Shown one piece after another: positions 9,999 through 21,507 of a stretch of DNA of 64,000 nt. A program made the translations under genes and the position numbers. Position 1 is the first letter of the stretch, and each line of letters starts with the position of its first letter. This stretch comes from Rhynchopus sp. YZ270_cl-10 (taxonomy: Eukaryota > Euglenozoa > Diplonemea > Diplonemida > Diplonemidae): the NCBI GenBank assembly GCA_964035575.1, contig OZ037923.1:682001-746000 (forward strand), written 5' to 3'. The notes beneath the pieces are model-generated. The model was not told where the DNA came from. It ran no database searches and was given only the letters and a program-made list of their open reading frames with translations.

Positions 9999-12900
9999 TT
10001 TACTGTATCAAAAAAAACAAACAGACACATGGTAGTTGTTGCAGGCACACCTCCCGACTGACCCACATACGATGCCTGCCATCCGGATGAACCTACTATT
10101 ACCCTGCATCAGGGGACTTTAGCATGACAGTGTACCAATGTGGTATTGCTTCCCTGCAGACAACGAACAAAAAACAAAAATCTGTCAAGAGTAATTACCG
10201 ATACAGAATTACCCTGTGCGAACTTTAAACTGTGGGGGTGAAATAAACCTTTCTTATCTCTGTAGTGGGTTGGGGTGGAAACCGTGGAAAGACCAAAAGG
10301 CATGGGGATGGGGAGAAGCAGGATAGGAAAGAATAAAAAAACTCGTTATGTTGTCAATCCTTTTGAAGGAACATGAAAAAAACAGAAAACAAAACAAAAA
10401 GAAGAAAAAAAAAAAGGACGAAGTTAGAAAATTAGAGATGTGCAGGGTCGGCAACGATTCCGCTTTGCAATATACACAAATGAAAACTTTTGGTTGTATT
10501 AGTGTAGCCACCCTAGAGTTGCGCTCCACTATACTAAACACCCTTTTTTTGTTGTTTTTTTGTTGTACGTGAATCGTTTTGGTATTTGCTATAAAAAGAC
10601 CGCTAATGTACACACGATGTACATGAAAAGGTTATTTCATACACTTTCTATTCTACTGAATAGAAGTAATGAAAAGAGAAAAAAGAAAAAAAGGGGATGA
10701 GAGGGGTTTTACCACATGAACGGAGGGACTGCTTTGGTGTTGTTGCTGTTGTATCGACAATCAGCCCGCAATCGGCCTACCGATCTAGGATTCTGCACAA
10801 CAGCGTCGCCCAAAAGGCATTTGCGCTTAACAGATGTAGACGCAAAATCGTATCCAACCTCTTTAAGAATATCTGTATCGTTTTTTTTTTTTTTTTTGGC
10901 TGATGTATTCAGGCTATTATATACGATTTTTTTCCTTACCAAAAGTGCAAAAAAAGTGAGGTTGCTGTTCCTGGGGGGGCTGGAGGCACGGAGGGGCTTT
11001 TTTGGAAGAAATGAACTTAAGATTGAAGTATCATCGTTGTACTGCCCAGGGAGGGTTCCCGGCCACCGGCTAGTTTCCTAGGGCCTTATGGCTTCACTGG
11101 CTAGGGCTCCTGCAGGTCCCTCCACACATGTACCGTGCCTGACTTCAGCACCCAGGGTAGCATTCCCAGCACCTTTCACCCCTTCAGGAGGAGTGCCACA
11201 AAGGGCACCCGGATGCAATTTTCCACATCCATATCAGGACGTGGCTCTATTTCTTTTTGCGGAGCAAAAAGAAAATAATATAAAATGGCGCCGCAGGCGA
11301 AAAAAAATTGGGGTACGGTGTAAAAATCTAGCCTTTTACACGACAGAGTCACTCAACGAACCCTTTTTTGCGGAGCAAAAAAGGAAAAATGGCGCCGCAG
11401 GCAAAAAAAATTGGGTACAGCCTGTATGGTACGGGATTTCATGGTGCGGTCAGCAACCCAGTTCCCCAAAAAAACGCAAAAAACTTTTTCTCCAAATCTG
11501 CAAAAGTTTTTTTTTTTCTTCAAAACTGAGGTTCAGCCTCAGTTCTACTATGGTGTATAAATCTCTGGATGTATTTTGTAATGAAATGTATTGGAATAAT
11601 GTAGTTTGCCGTTTACTGTCTGATGGTATCTTTGTTTTGAAGAAGGGGAAAAAACGGATTGTTGTTGAAACACGCATGACCACCATGTCAAGAAAGACAG
11701 GCTCGGGGGAGGCACAACAACGTAGCACTCTTTCAAAACCCCTTTTTTTGATAGGATAGATACCTTTTTTTTGAACACTTGGTTGTATTAGTGTAGCCAT
11801 CCGAGGGTGAAACGCCACTAGATACCTTTTTTGTTCTCACAGAGGTCCAGGTTTCTATAGGGGGGGCTTTTTTTTGGTGTGGTCTGACGGGAAGTGATTC
11901 GCACTTCTTTGCCATATCCCCCCCATTCACGCCACACCATTTTTATCGCGCTTTTTTTTTCTCTTTTTTTTTGCTTCAAGAGGAAGGTCATTGGGAAATG
12001 CGGAGTACCCTCTTTCCCCCCTTTCTTCCCCTCATTTATTTTTTGATGCACTACGTTTTTTTTTCACTGGACATCGAAAACCAAAAAAAAAAAAATACAA
12101 AACCAAAACCAAACATACCAAAAAAAATGTCAAGATGAATGTAAATATCGGGCGTACACAAAATACATCTTTTTTTTTTTCTTCATGAAACGTTATCGCG
12201 CTGGATTGACCTTATCATCGGCGGGGAGCTTTTGCACATCGGGTTGCAAAGAGACAATGCAAAGGGTAGTTTGCAAATGTTTTTTGTATGTTTTGAAAGT
12301 GCTTTGTGCTCTGTTTATTTTTGCTTGATAGTTTTGTAGACGTGGGGTTGGAGAGGAAGGGCGCGTTACTTTGTATGAGATTACGACAATGCAAAGGGTA
12401 CAGTGTGCTTAGTGTGTGGAATGACGTCCCTGTAAGCAGACAACCATACGCCCAACAGACCTCACGACACAATCATTTTTTCCCCTAACACGTAGTGTAT
12501 TAAGAAACTAGACAAAAAGAAAGCCAGTTCAGATCTTGTATAACAGTATTTCCCCTTTTCAACCTTGCGCCAAGATTTTTACCCCTATTTGGCTGCGTTC
12601 AACGAAAAAAAAACACTGTTATATTTTCATTGTTATAAAGATCAGTCGGCGGATGATATTGTCTACTTTTTGATAATTTGTTAGGGTAGTGTAGTTGCCT
12701 CGGTTTGTGTTGCCACAGTTGGTGCAAAATCTCCACTTTCTTTTTTTACAAAACTCTTTCCTCGTAAACCCTACAAAACTCCGCAAAAAAAACCCCCCCA
12801 GTGGAATCATAAGGTACTTAATCCGAGCTGATTCACCCCCCAAAAGGGTATCGTTAATGGGAAAGAAATCAGCGTTGAAAAATTTTTTTTTTGACTTGAA

Positions 12901-13121
12901 ATACAAAAGCCCTCTCGTGACAGTGTACCTTTTTTTTGGGTGTATGACCGATGCACCTCTACGCAGTCCACTACATCCATTTTGAGGTTTACATCTGATA
13001 GGAAAACGTGAAAAGATGAAACGTGCCTCTCGTGCACACCTACCTAAACGAAATGAATGCAACCCAGTTAGTAACAAAAGGGGCAGGGTTGAACAAAGAG
13101 ACGAAAAAAAAGTTATTTTCA

Positions 13122-13369
13122 TGTACCGACCCTCCCCCGTGAAATTATCCCCCCTCCCCAAAAACCGGTATTTTGCCGCCAATTTGCAATTTCAAGGCAG
13201 GAGGGGACAATTTCAAGGGAGTCCCGGGGACAACCTTTGCTCTCCCTTCTTCGCACCAAAACGGCCACCCCCCTACAGTACGAGAAATTGTCCCCCCCCT
13301 TTTGCCGTACGAGATATTGTCCCTCCCTCACTTTTTCCCCCAGGGGGGACAATTTCACGGGGGAGGTAC
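13122..13369. mobile_element. ~250-bp inverted-repeat element (GTACC...CCCCCGTGAAATT)
   Basis: The ends read CCTCCCCCGTGAAATTATCC and the inverse GACAATTTCACGGGGGAGG, with GTACC outermost on both sides. AATTGTCCCCCC-type motifs recur inside in both orientations. It looks like a MITE or a foldback built from short repeats; the single copy limits certainty. Confidence 0.5.
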
Positions 13370-14149
13370 TACCTATTCTACTGAATAGAAGGTATAATAA
13401 ATAACGAAAAATGAAGAAGAAAAAAGTTGAACGTACAAGACACCTCGTACATGATGTGGATGCAGGTACTTTAAATAGGAATCCATAAAAAGAGCGTGAA
13501 ATATATTGAAAAGAAGAAAAAGGGTACCGTCTGCAGAACGCCTCTGCAGACGGCTACCAAATAAACCATACGTCGTTTTTTTGTATTTTGCAAATACCGG
13601 GAGAATGAATGAAATGTTGCGTTTTTTGCGTTGCGCTCTTTAAGTGGTCTTTAAAAATGGACTATTTGCTTTGTTGCTTTATTTTGATAAATTGTTGGAA
13701 TAGTGTAGTTGCCTCGGTTGTGTTGCCACAGTTGTGCAAATCTCCACTGTAGTTTTCTTTTCTTTTTTTTTGCTGCTTTTTTGTGTTTTGGATCCATGAC
13801 GAAAGCGATGCGCAAGCCTATACATAGGCTATGCGATTTACCAATTCACAGTAGCAAATATTGGGGCAATGAGATGATATTGAAGAAAAGGTTGCAAGAA
13901 AAATGGGTCAAAAAAAATCAGGGTGGTTACGACTGAAAGGATGTGCATTTTTCCCCCCTTTATTCCCCCCACCGGTGTTTTCAAAAAAAAAAAGTAGCTA
14001 TTTTCAAAACTGAAGTTTTTTTTTTATTTCTCTCTTCAGCGGAATGAACCGGAGAGTCGGGATGGATGTGAGTGTGTGTGTGTGAACTGTATTTGCGGAT
14101 TTCTATGAATTGTACCACTGTAGAAAAATCAAAGAATAGACAAAGATGG

Positions 14150-14242
14150 ACCGTATTCGTACAAATTATCGACCGTAAAAAGGATCGAACTTCCATAAAA
14201 AATCCTGAAAAGGTCGACCAGTAGTATGCCCGAATACGGTAC
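14150..14242. mobile_element. MITE, ACCGTATTCGTA family, copy 1
   Basis: Inverted ends ACCGTATTCGTA and CGAATACGGT are seen, with inner CGACCGTAA/GGTCGA and the centre GATCGAACTTCC. The copy at 18,413-18,532 is longer, better preserved and flanked by TA. Confidence 0.6.
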
Positions 14243-15345
14243 CTTTGCGAATTTTGATGTATTTTTTTCCGATTGGCATTTAAAACAAAAAAAAAACAAA
14301 AAACAAAAACAAACAATACATCAAACACACAGCACAAACCTAGAGACGCAAGGATCGTCAAACTCGAGAAAAGTAGATTTCGTTTTTTTATTTTGTGTTT
14401 TCTATTCTAAAAAAATAAAACTACTTCTCAGTGGCGCCGAGAAAGACGTGACAGGCATCATACTGATTCTTTCGATGGGGGGGCTTTTTCCTCTTTTTTT
14501 TTCTTGAAATATTTTGATTTGCAGTGGTGTACGCAACCAACGAGGATGCACTCCGCACTAATGGTTTGTAGGATGAACCTAAGCCTCGTGTGCTTAGTCA
14601 CCTCGATCCACCAAAAAAAAAAAACGTTTGAAACATAGATGCATCAGTCACTAACCCGTGCACCATGGACTCGTAATGACATTACGCGCGTCAGGACGAG
14701 GTAATTACGAGGGGGTGCCCTCGTATAGGAGGGTGGGCATACACACCTCTTCGACATCCACACGAGTACATTATAGAAAATAACACAACGAGAGTCGACA
14801 CTCACTGTTACCTATTGATATAAAGATCTGTACTCAATGTCGGGCAAGCTGTTTTCCCCTTCCCCCGCGTGAAGATAGTGGCCAAACAACACCAGCACCC
14901 TATTTGAGATTGTGCAACGGGGGGGATGAAAAGACGAAAAAAAAAGAAAAAAGAAACAAAAAAAAAAAGGTACTGTGTAGCATCTCGCCTACCTCGATAG
15001 GTTACAGTAGAAAAAAGAAGATAAAAAGAAGAAAAGAAGGGGGAAAAACAGAAAAAAAAGAAGGACACAGAAACAAACCATACGTTTTTTTTAAAACTCC
15101 GTCAGAGAAAACCAAACACGAACCTAATACACACTTTATTTTTAAAAAAAGGGGGAAAGAGTAGTTGAAAGTGCCAACGCCTCACCGTTCATCGGCGGAC
15201 ACAGGCACTTACTGAAATAAAAAAAGAAAAATAGAAAGTCTCCGTTGATGCACCTCAACACTGGTTCTTCGTGAATTATCGTAACCTATGGAGGACAGGA
15301 CTTCGTGATTTTTTTTTTGTTTTGTGCGTAAAGCGAATGAAGCCC

Positions 15346-18300
15346 TTACAGACGCTTCCCATACGAGAGCAGAGAGTTGCGGTTCCCCTTCTGCGATGAG
15401 TGCGAAGTGTGCGGGAGAAGCGGTGTGCCAAGGCCTCTGTTGGTGGTGTAGCAATGTGTTCGTTTGTTTGATAATTTGTTAGGGTAGTGTAGTTGCCTCG
15501 GTTTGTGTTACCACAGTTGGTTGCAAATATCTACTTTCTTTTGATACTGTGTAGTATCACCACAGTGGTCTCGTAAGGACGTGACGCACGTATTTCAATT
15601 GTTGTTAGCCATCGCTCGGTCACATAATGTCTTTACGAGGCCATCGTGCAGTGTAGTTGCCATAGAGAGGGTTTTGACAAATGTGTTTAAATACAGTGTA
15701 GGCCCTCGGGTGTCGACACTAATACAACTTAAAGCTTTCAAAAACAAAATGTAAGAAATGCTGGTACAATGTGCATGCACGCACAGCAATGATATAGATT
15801 TGTAAATGGGGTTTAAAAAGGAGTGCATACGTCGGGCTGTCATCGAAATGCGAGCTCAGCGTGGACAGGTCCTTGGTGGTGGGCTGTGAGTTGTTCGAGG
15901 AGTCGTTGTCCTCGCCGTACTTCTTTATCAGAGAGTCGAGCAGGGCACGGTCGCCGTATCTGTGTTTGGGGTGCGTTACATTGTATTTAAAAAAAAAACG
16001 TTATTTTTTATCGTGTAATTTTTGACTCGTGTACAAATCCTTCAGGAAGAACCAAAAATTATAATCTGGGAGCGTGTAATTATTACCAAGCGTGTAATTA
16101 TGAATCGTTAGCGATTTGCGACCAAAAATGTCAGCCGTGTAATTATGGGTAATAATTACACGCTCAAACCCACTTTTGGTGATCCTAAGTCGCCAAAGGG
16201 AAAGGGACTCTGCAAATTTTTTTCCCCCCCCTATAAGGGTTAATTTCGACGATTTGAGCCCATTCAAAGCAAAATTTGACCTATTTGAGCAGTTCTAGGC
16301 CCCTCAAACACGTTTTTGATTATCCGCCAAAAAAAAAAAAATCCCGGAAAAACACACCGGAAACCTCAACTTCACGCTTCGCATCGTCCAAGGATAGACA
16401 GTTGTTACCAACTTGTTGAAATGTGATTCCCAACCCCAAACCAAAAATGATCACAAATAATTATACCCTCTCCCACTTTTTCGGTTCAACATCCATACTT
16501 CGGCACATTTCCCACACCCCACATACACCCTCCCATCATCGACATGCACAGTGACTGGAGGGTGACGGGGACTCGCCGGATTTGTACACTCGTCAAAAAT
16601 TGCACGATAAAAAAAAAACTAATTATGTGAAATTATTACCAGATAATTACACTTAGGTGTGTTTTTTGTCACTTGTTCCCTAAACCCACTCGCTTCGCTC
16701 GTGGGTTTAGGTCACTCGTGACAAAAAACACACCTGCGTGTAATTATGGGGTAATAATTACCCAATAATTATATATAGTTGTTTGCCCCATTTTTTACTA
16801 GACTTTTGGATTTTTTGCCATGTTACAAGAAAAGGAGGGTGATAAAGGGAGGAACCGCGAAAGTGCTCACCACCGATGACACCCCGCTCCAGTGGTGGAC
16901 GAAGAGAATCACCAAAAAGCCGCTCTTGGGCTCCCTCGCGCCTTCTGTGCTCGCCTACCTGCGAACCCCTCCAAGTGTAACTGCCGTGGACAGCGTGTTC
17001 AGTGTGGCCAACGCGGGGAAGAAAAAAACGCCGGGCGAATATTTCCCCTGAGACATACACCCAAAAGCTGCTTTTGAGAAATACAGGGATGTACTAGGGC
17101 ATCTTGGCGAGAGCGAGCTCCGCAAGCACTTACTGGAGCTCGAGCAAGAAGGAAGAGACGACGGAGAAGACACAAGCGAAGACGAAGACGATTGAACTGG
17201 ACTTATTTTAAAACAGTGGTACGCGTGGTGTATGTTTTACCTTTTTTGCTGAGGTGCCTGAGCAAGAATAAACATAAACATGCAATCCGAGGATCTCTTC
17301 GGCGATTCCTCGCCAGCATTGGGCAAACCCGCGACTAAGGAGAGAGAGGTAGACCCTCCCACACGACGGAGCAACGCAAGCAGAAAGGTGTCAGCCCAAC
17401 ACCAAAAAATCTTCCGCAAAGATGACAGAGTGCATCATCTGGAGGATGAGATCAGAACACTGAATGAGAAGGTGGATACACCGACCGTCAGCACCATCAC
17501 AGAATGCAACTGAATTTCTGGACCCCTCTCTTTTGTGGCTTTCTGCGAAGAAACGAAGGCTCGGAACGCTTTTTGCCCCCCTATAGAGCAATTTTTATGA
17601 AGAACCTTGGTTGATGTGGTGCGGAACCAGACGGGAAAAGTACAATGGAGGAATAAATGGAATTCGGGGAGGGTAGTAATCCCCCCCCCAAATACGGGAT
17701 CACAGCATTAGTGATTTTCACTTTATTTTTGTACTTCTGAATTTTGTCGTAATGGGCAGTCCTTTTCACTGTATATTTTTTTTATAGAAAAGGCATACCG
17801 CTCAATCATTTCGTCCACCTTGTCTAGCTTATCAGGGGCGTGTGCCTCGTAGATGAGTTCGATCCTGCGTCTGAGGGACAGCTCTGTGCCCATAGGCGCT
17901 GCAGCACCTGCCTCAGGGAAGACCATTGAGTGGCGTGGGCTGCTGCTCAGCCTGCTGCGCCCGCTTCTGAAGGATTGGGACGGGTCAGCCTCCTCCCACC
18001 TCCCGCTCAGGTTCTGCGAGTGCATGCGGCTGCTGTTGTGTCTGTGGTGATGGTGTTGGTTGTGCGGAGGGGAAAAAAGAAGAGAGATTAGAGAAAAAAA
18101 ATAGTAACCAAAAATGAAGGTCTCAGGCAAGCATGATGGGCGGGCGAGGGGTAGGCCCTCCACATCCCGCCGGAGGACTTGCCTTGTGTTTGTGGAGGTG
18201 TTTTTGGACACATCGTGAGTGAAAGTCTTGCGCACACAGTTGCCCTGCATTTCCTACAAAAAGATGCCTTATGGTCGAGGGCAGAGTACAGGTTTGATCA

Positions 18301-20434
18301 GTGTGGCGTGGTATTCCCTTTTCTTGATAAATTGTTGACCCGGTGTAGTTTGCCTCGGTTTGTGTTGCCACACTACAAAATCTCTACCTTCTTTCCTCGT
18401 TGCAAATTAAACTACCGTATTCGTAAATATGTTCGACCGTAAAAAATGACGAACTTCCAGAAAAATCAGGAAAATGACGAACTTTATTACGGTCGAACAT
18501 TAGTACGGTCGAACATATTTACGAATACGGTATATTTTTTTGAAAACATACTTAGAAGAACTCTTGCCAATAGGAGAGTACGCAGGCGAGAGCGACGGGG
18601 ACGCTGCTACGGGCGACTGGATCGTCCCTGCAGCAACTCTGTTCCAGCCATCGTCAGGGTCGTGGATGAATTCAGAGTGCTCCTTCCTTGCACGCGGCGA
18701 CGGTGTCGGCTCTACAGGTGGACTCTCAGGCACCTCTTCAAGCGACACTTCACGCGGTGGGTTTGCAACCTGAAACTCCTCAAGCTTCAGCATGTTCTGA
18801 TCTCTGTCTGCTGCGATGGCTCTCTGTGTGGTGGTGGTGGTCATTTGAATGAAGCTATAGTACCCTTAAAAAAAGGAGAAGTGAAAGTGCAAAAAAAACG
18901 CCTCACCGTTCATCGGAATGCAGGGTTCTCCGCGGGGGTTATCGAACCCCAGAGAGCATTTTTGGTATGCACAACGAAATATGGCACATACATGCAGATC
19001 CGCATCACGGCACGCCATGGCCGCCAGCAAGGCCTCCTTCTCCTTCTTCCTCTGCAGATACGCCCATATTGCCGCCGCACAAATGCAGAGCAGCACAACC
19101 ACCGTACAGATGATGATAATCATGATCAACATGCTGTCGCTGTCCTCCTCCGCGGGCGCCGCCACGAGCACCTGCGGGATCACTGTGTACGGGGCAAGCG
19201 TTTCCCCTGGGACCAACGTGGGTCCCGCTGGCGCCGGCGTCTCTTTATTCGGCACCCCTGTGGTTGAGTCCACTGGAGCATCCGTAACAGGCACAACGGG
19301 AGCATCTGTTTCGGGCACACCCGGTGGGAACGTTGACATATCCACCACCGGTGCGTCAGTGGTCATATCTGTAGCAGGCTCCTCCGTAGGTGCTGCGGAG
19401 ATAGGCATCGGAGTAGGTGGAGGATCTGTCTTGGAATTAATCGGGTCTGACCAGCAGAGCGGGCCAAATGGACCTGAACTAGGCCCTGCCTCTGCGATTT
19501 TGTGGTCCTCTGACCCATCAAGCAGACGGACGTACGCTGCAGCCCGGTCGCTCTTCGAGCTGTCCGTCGTCGCAAGCACACCAGGAAGATCACCTACCGA
19601 GGAGATGTGAGGCCGGTTGCCTTGCACAAAGCTTTCAACAATCCCTTTGTGGACTGTGTCTGCCCCTCCGCTTGTAGGGTCAAGAACGTGAAGGTCTGCG
19701 GGGAAGGTGCCGTCGGATATTGAGATAAAGAGCTTGCCGTCGGCATCGGACAAAACCATTTCCCCAACGAGGAGGGGCTGCGTGGTGACGGAGAACTGCG
19801 ACAGGACCTCCCAGGTGTCTGATGGCGCGTCCAGGTCGTTTTTCGCAACTTCCGCGTTTCCAGCGGGGTTCATGTACAGCACGTAGATGATGTTGTCGAT
19901 GATGACAATGGAGCCACCTCCCAGGCCAGCAGTGCAGGCGACAGTCCCGAATTGGTTTTTGCTTTTGGTGAGGCTTTGCCCGGTTATGGCGTAGTCCTCT
20001 AGCTTGAGGATGCGTACCATGCCCTTGCCTGCGTCCATGTACGAGATGTAGATGTTCCGGTTGCGGTCGTCGACAGCGAGACCCTGGATGTCCCCGCCGT
20101 TGCTCATCTTCGCAATGGCAACGGGGGCCTCAGGAAAGTTGGGGTCCTCGTGGAAGAGGAAGGACCAGATCAGCAGCTTCGTGGAGTCGGGGTCCTTGGT
20201 GGTGTAGAAGAGGATCTGTGCGTGGTGGTCGATTGCGCACCCGTGGCGTTCCCCGAGTTGGTTGTCCGTGCTCAGCTCGATGTGGTCGCCGAAGTGGACC
20301 TGAACGTTCTTGTCCAGTTCTGCACGGTTGACCCCATCCTTGTTCAGAAACACCATGAACCCCTCACCATACTGCTTCGCGTTGACCTCAGTACTGCACA
20401 ACAACACAGAGAGGAGACCAAGGAGAAATCTCAT
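15346..20434 (-). CDS. Type I membrane protein with beta-propeller-like ectodomain, five exons, 725 aa
   Basis: Exons are 18992-20434, 18552-18823, 17799-18041, 15831-15959 and 15346-15436. Donors are GTATGT or GTATGC, acceptors CAG, and all phases join. The first 19 residues form a signal peptide. Residues up to about 330 contain beta-propeller/NHL-like stretches (IQGLAVDDRNRNIYISYMD). A Pro/Thr/Asp stalk with repeated TDAPV follows, then a membrane helix at about 435-459. The cytoplasmic tail has a helix reading YEAHAPDKLDKVDEMIERYG and ending KKYG; similar motifs are familiar to me from kinetoplastid proteins. It is a plausible surface receptor or adhesin. Exon 4 could instead read on to a stop near 15,710. 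An acceptor-like CCACCCAG lies upstream of the start. All four introns hold mobile repeats. Confidence 0.75.
16631..16762. mobile_element. Foldback element with GCGAAGC tip (inside intron 3)
   Basis: A long near-perfect palindrome: TAATTACAC, AGGTGTGTTTTTTGTCAC and CTAAACCCA mirror each other around CTCGCTTCGCTCG. GTGTAATTATTACC-type repeats also occur at 16,070-16,165 upstream, so the full element may span about 16,010-16,770. The tip motif is shared with foldbacks at 25,256-25,429 and 27,321-27,456. Confidence 0.65.
16779..17194 (+). pseudogene. hAT transposase C-terminal remnant
   Basis: The frame carries the hAT dimerisation-region pattern: TPLQWWTKR, KKPLLGSLA, then PPSVTAVDSVFSVA, matching the family's WW...PLL..LA...P.S...RVFS. 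A TGA (17,049-17,051) interrupts it, and the same frame resumes to an acidic end (DTSEDEDD) at 17,194. No N-terminal or catalytic part is seen upstream. It lies antisense within intron 3 of the membrane-protein gene. The family call rests on this one motif block. Confidence 0.55.
17280..17513 (+). CDS. Small hypothetical protein, 77 aa
   Basis: ATG at 17280 opens a 77-codon frame rich in charged residues, with a short heptad-like segment (VHHLEDEIRTLNEKV) near its end. It follows the hAT remnant by 85 bp on the same strand and lies antisense in a large intron. It may be a second part of the same transposon or a chance frame. No family was recognised. Confidence 0.3.
   Translation: MQSEDLFGDSSPALGKPATKEREVDPPTRRSNASRKVSAQHQKIFRKDDRVHHLEDEIRTLNEKVDTPTVSTITECN
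18124..18312. repeat. ~180-bp dispersed repeat, intron 2 copy
   Basis: Near-full-length match to 5,830-6,003, including the palindromic head from AGGCAAGCATGATGGGCGGG to GGAGGACTTGCCT. It lies wholly within intron 2 (18,042-18,551) of the membrane-protein gene. Confidence 0.75.
18320..18395. repeat. TAGTGTAGTTGCC-family repeat, intron 2 copy
   Basis: It reads TTGATAAATTGTTGACCCGG, then TGTAGTTTGCCTCGGTTTG, and ends with the CTACC of the shared 3' part. Other copies lie in intron 4 of the same gene (15,465-15,540) and in the last intron of the kinase gene (61,120-61,168 and 61,225-61,262). Confidence 0.6.
18413..18532. mobile_element. MITE, ACCGTATTCGTA family, copy 2 (intron 2)
   Basis: Near-perfect inverted ends (ACCGTATTCGTAAATATG, then TTCGACCGTAA) are flanked by TA on both sides, as expected for Tc1/mariner-type insertion. 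The right arm repeats the inner ACGGTCGAACAT. The element sits only 20 bp from exon 2. Confidence 0.75.
18880..18955 (-). repeat. tRNA-like SINE fragment, intron 1 copy
   Basis: On the minus strand it carries GGGGTTCGATAACCCCCGCG followed by a GTGAGGCG...TTGCACTTTCACTT tail typical of the family. It accounts for much of the 167-bp intron 1 (18,824-18,991). Confidence 0.6.
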
Positions 20435-21507
20435 GGTGTGATTTTTTAAAAAAAATGTGTATGAGAAAATAACAATAAATTTGAAGATGGACCCCCCGGT
20501 GCGGGTCCCCTGGGTGGTATTTTTTTTGTGAAAAATAAAAAAAAAAGGAATCGACAAAATTATGGGGGGAAAAAATGAGAGAAAAAAAAATGCGCCTTTT
20601 TTTTTGTTTTTCGTTTTGGATATATTTGTTAACCCCCCGTGGGCCAACGTTTGCTCTACGTTTACTTAAAATTAAAGAAAGGTTTTATACGATGACCTTA
20701 ACCGTCTCGTTGCTTGGTCACCTTAATAGTTTTTTTTTTACTTCATCATATGGATCGAAAAGAGAACAGAAAATATCAATCACAGCAACACAACAAAAAT
20801 ATCGAGTGGGGTAACAGAAAAAAGAAAAGTTTATAAGATGAACCTAATCTCGTGCTTAGGCACCTTACAACACTTAAAGTTGACGTGAAATACAAAGCCC
20901 TCTCGTGAACAGTGTACCAGAAAAAAAAACCCCCCCTCCTCAGAGAGTCTTTTGAAATCCCAAAATCTACCTTAGTTTTTGAGCTGTTTGTTGTGTTACT
21001 GTATGTCCACACACCCCAAGCCACCTCCCCAATCTCAATGCAAAAAAAGAGACAAAAAATTTGAAACAAAAGCAAAGAGTTTTGGGAAGGATGAGCCGAG
21101 ATATCCACGTGAACTTTTCTAAGAAAAAAGACAGTTCTCTTTGACCGGGTTTTTTGCTGAATCAATCAAAAAAAAAAGTAGATTTTTTGTTGGAAGGATG
21201 ATCCCAAGCCACTATGCCGTCTCTCATCTAAACACACGTCAAAAGACATGTTTTTTCCACTTTATGAAACAAAAGAAAAGTTGAACGATGAAATATGCCT
21301 CACAGTGCCTTCACAACTAACGCCACACGAGAATGCATCATTTCCAATGGGTGAAGAAGACCCTATAAAGTGACAAAGTACCCACCCATATTGGCCTTCA
21401 GACCTAGCGGTATATCAGGTGAGTTTCCACTTTACACTGCAAGACGTCATCCATTTTGAATTTTGAATTGTTTTTTTTTTTTTTTTTTGAAAATTTCGTG
21501 CATCCAT
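20435..21507. other. Intergenic, dispersed repeats only
   Basis: No gene is seen. CCTAAG-hairpin repeat copies lie at 20,684-20,728, 20,828-20,872 and 21,190-21,232, and a CTCTCGTGAACAGTGTACC copy at 20,878-20,921. Poly-T and poly-A runs and the 5' pyrimidine tract of the membrane-protein gene make up the rest. Confidence 0.6.

Larger units (their letters stand above)
8507..15345. other. Gene-free, repeat-packed interval
   Basis: No convincing gene was found in about 6.8 kb. It holds copies of several short repeat families. The TAGTGTAGTTGCCTCGG family is at 9,328-9,395, 9,785-9,850, 9,864-9,905, 12,670-12,745 and 13,680-13,757. The CCCGAGGATGAACTCCAC family is at 9,025-9,073, 10,490-10,535, 11,775-11,822 and 14,520-14,562. 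The CCCTCTCGTGAACAGTGTACC family is at 8,718-8,760 and 12,890-12,932. The CCTAAGCCTC hairpin family is at 8,562-8,605, 9,580-9,630 and 14,565-14,612. At 11,240-11,420 a ~110-bp unit containing TTTTTTGCGGAGCAAAAA and GGCGCCGCAGGC occurs twice. The rest is A/T-run-rich sequence. Confidence 0.6.

Noticed and set aside
11040-11250. GC-balanced patch with a GGVPQ-like peptide resembling a reverse-transcriptase motif
   Set aside because: The motif is isolated, no other RT blocks flank it, and the frame breaks at once. A decayed retroelement is possible but not supportable.
18446-19267. 273-codon plus-strand frame
   Set aside because: It crosses exons 1 and 2 and an intron of the minus-strand membrane protein and has no domain-like content.
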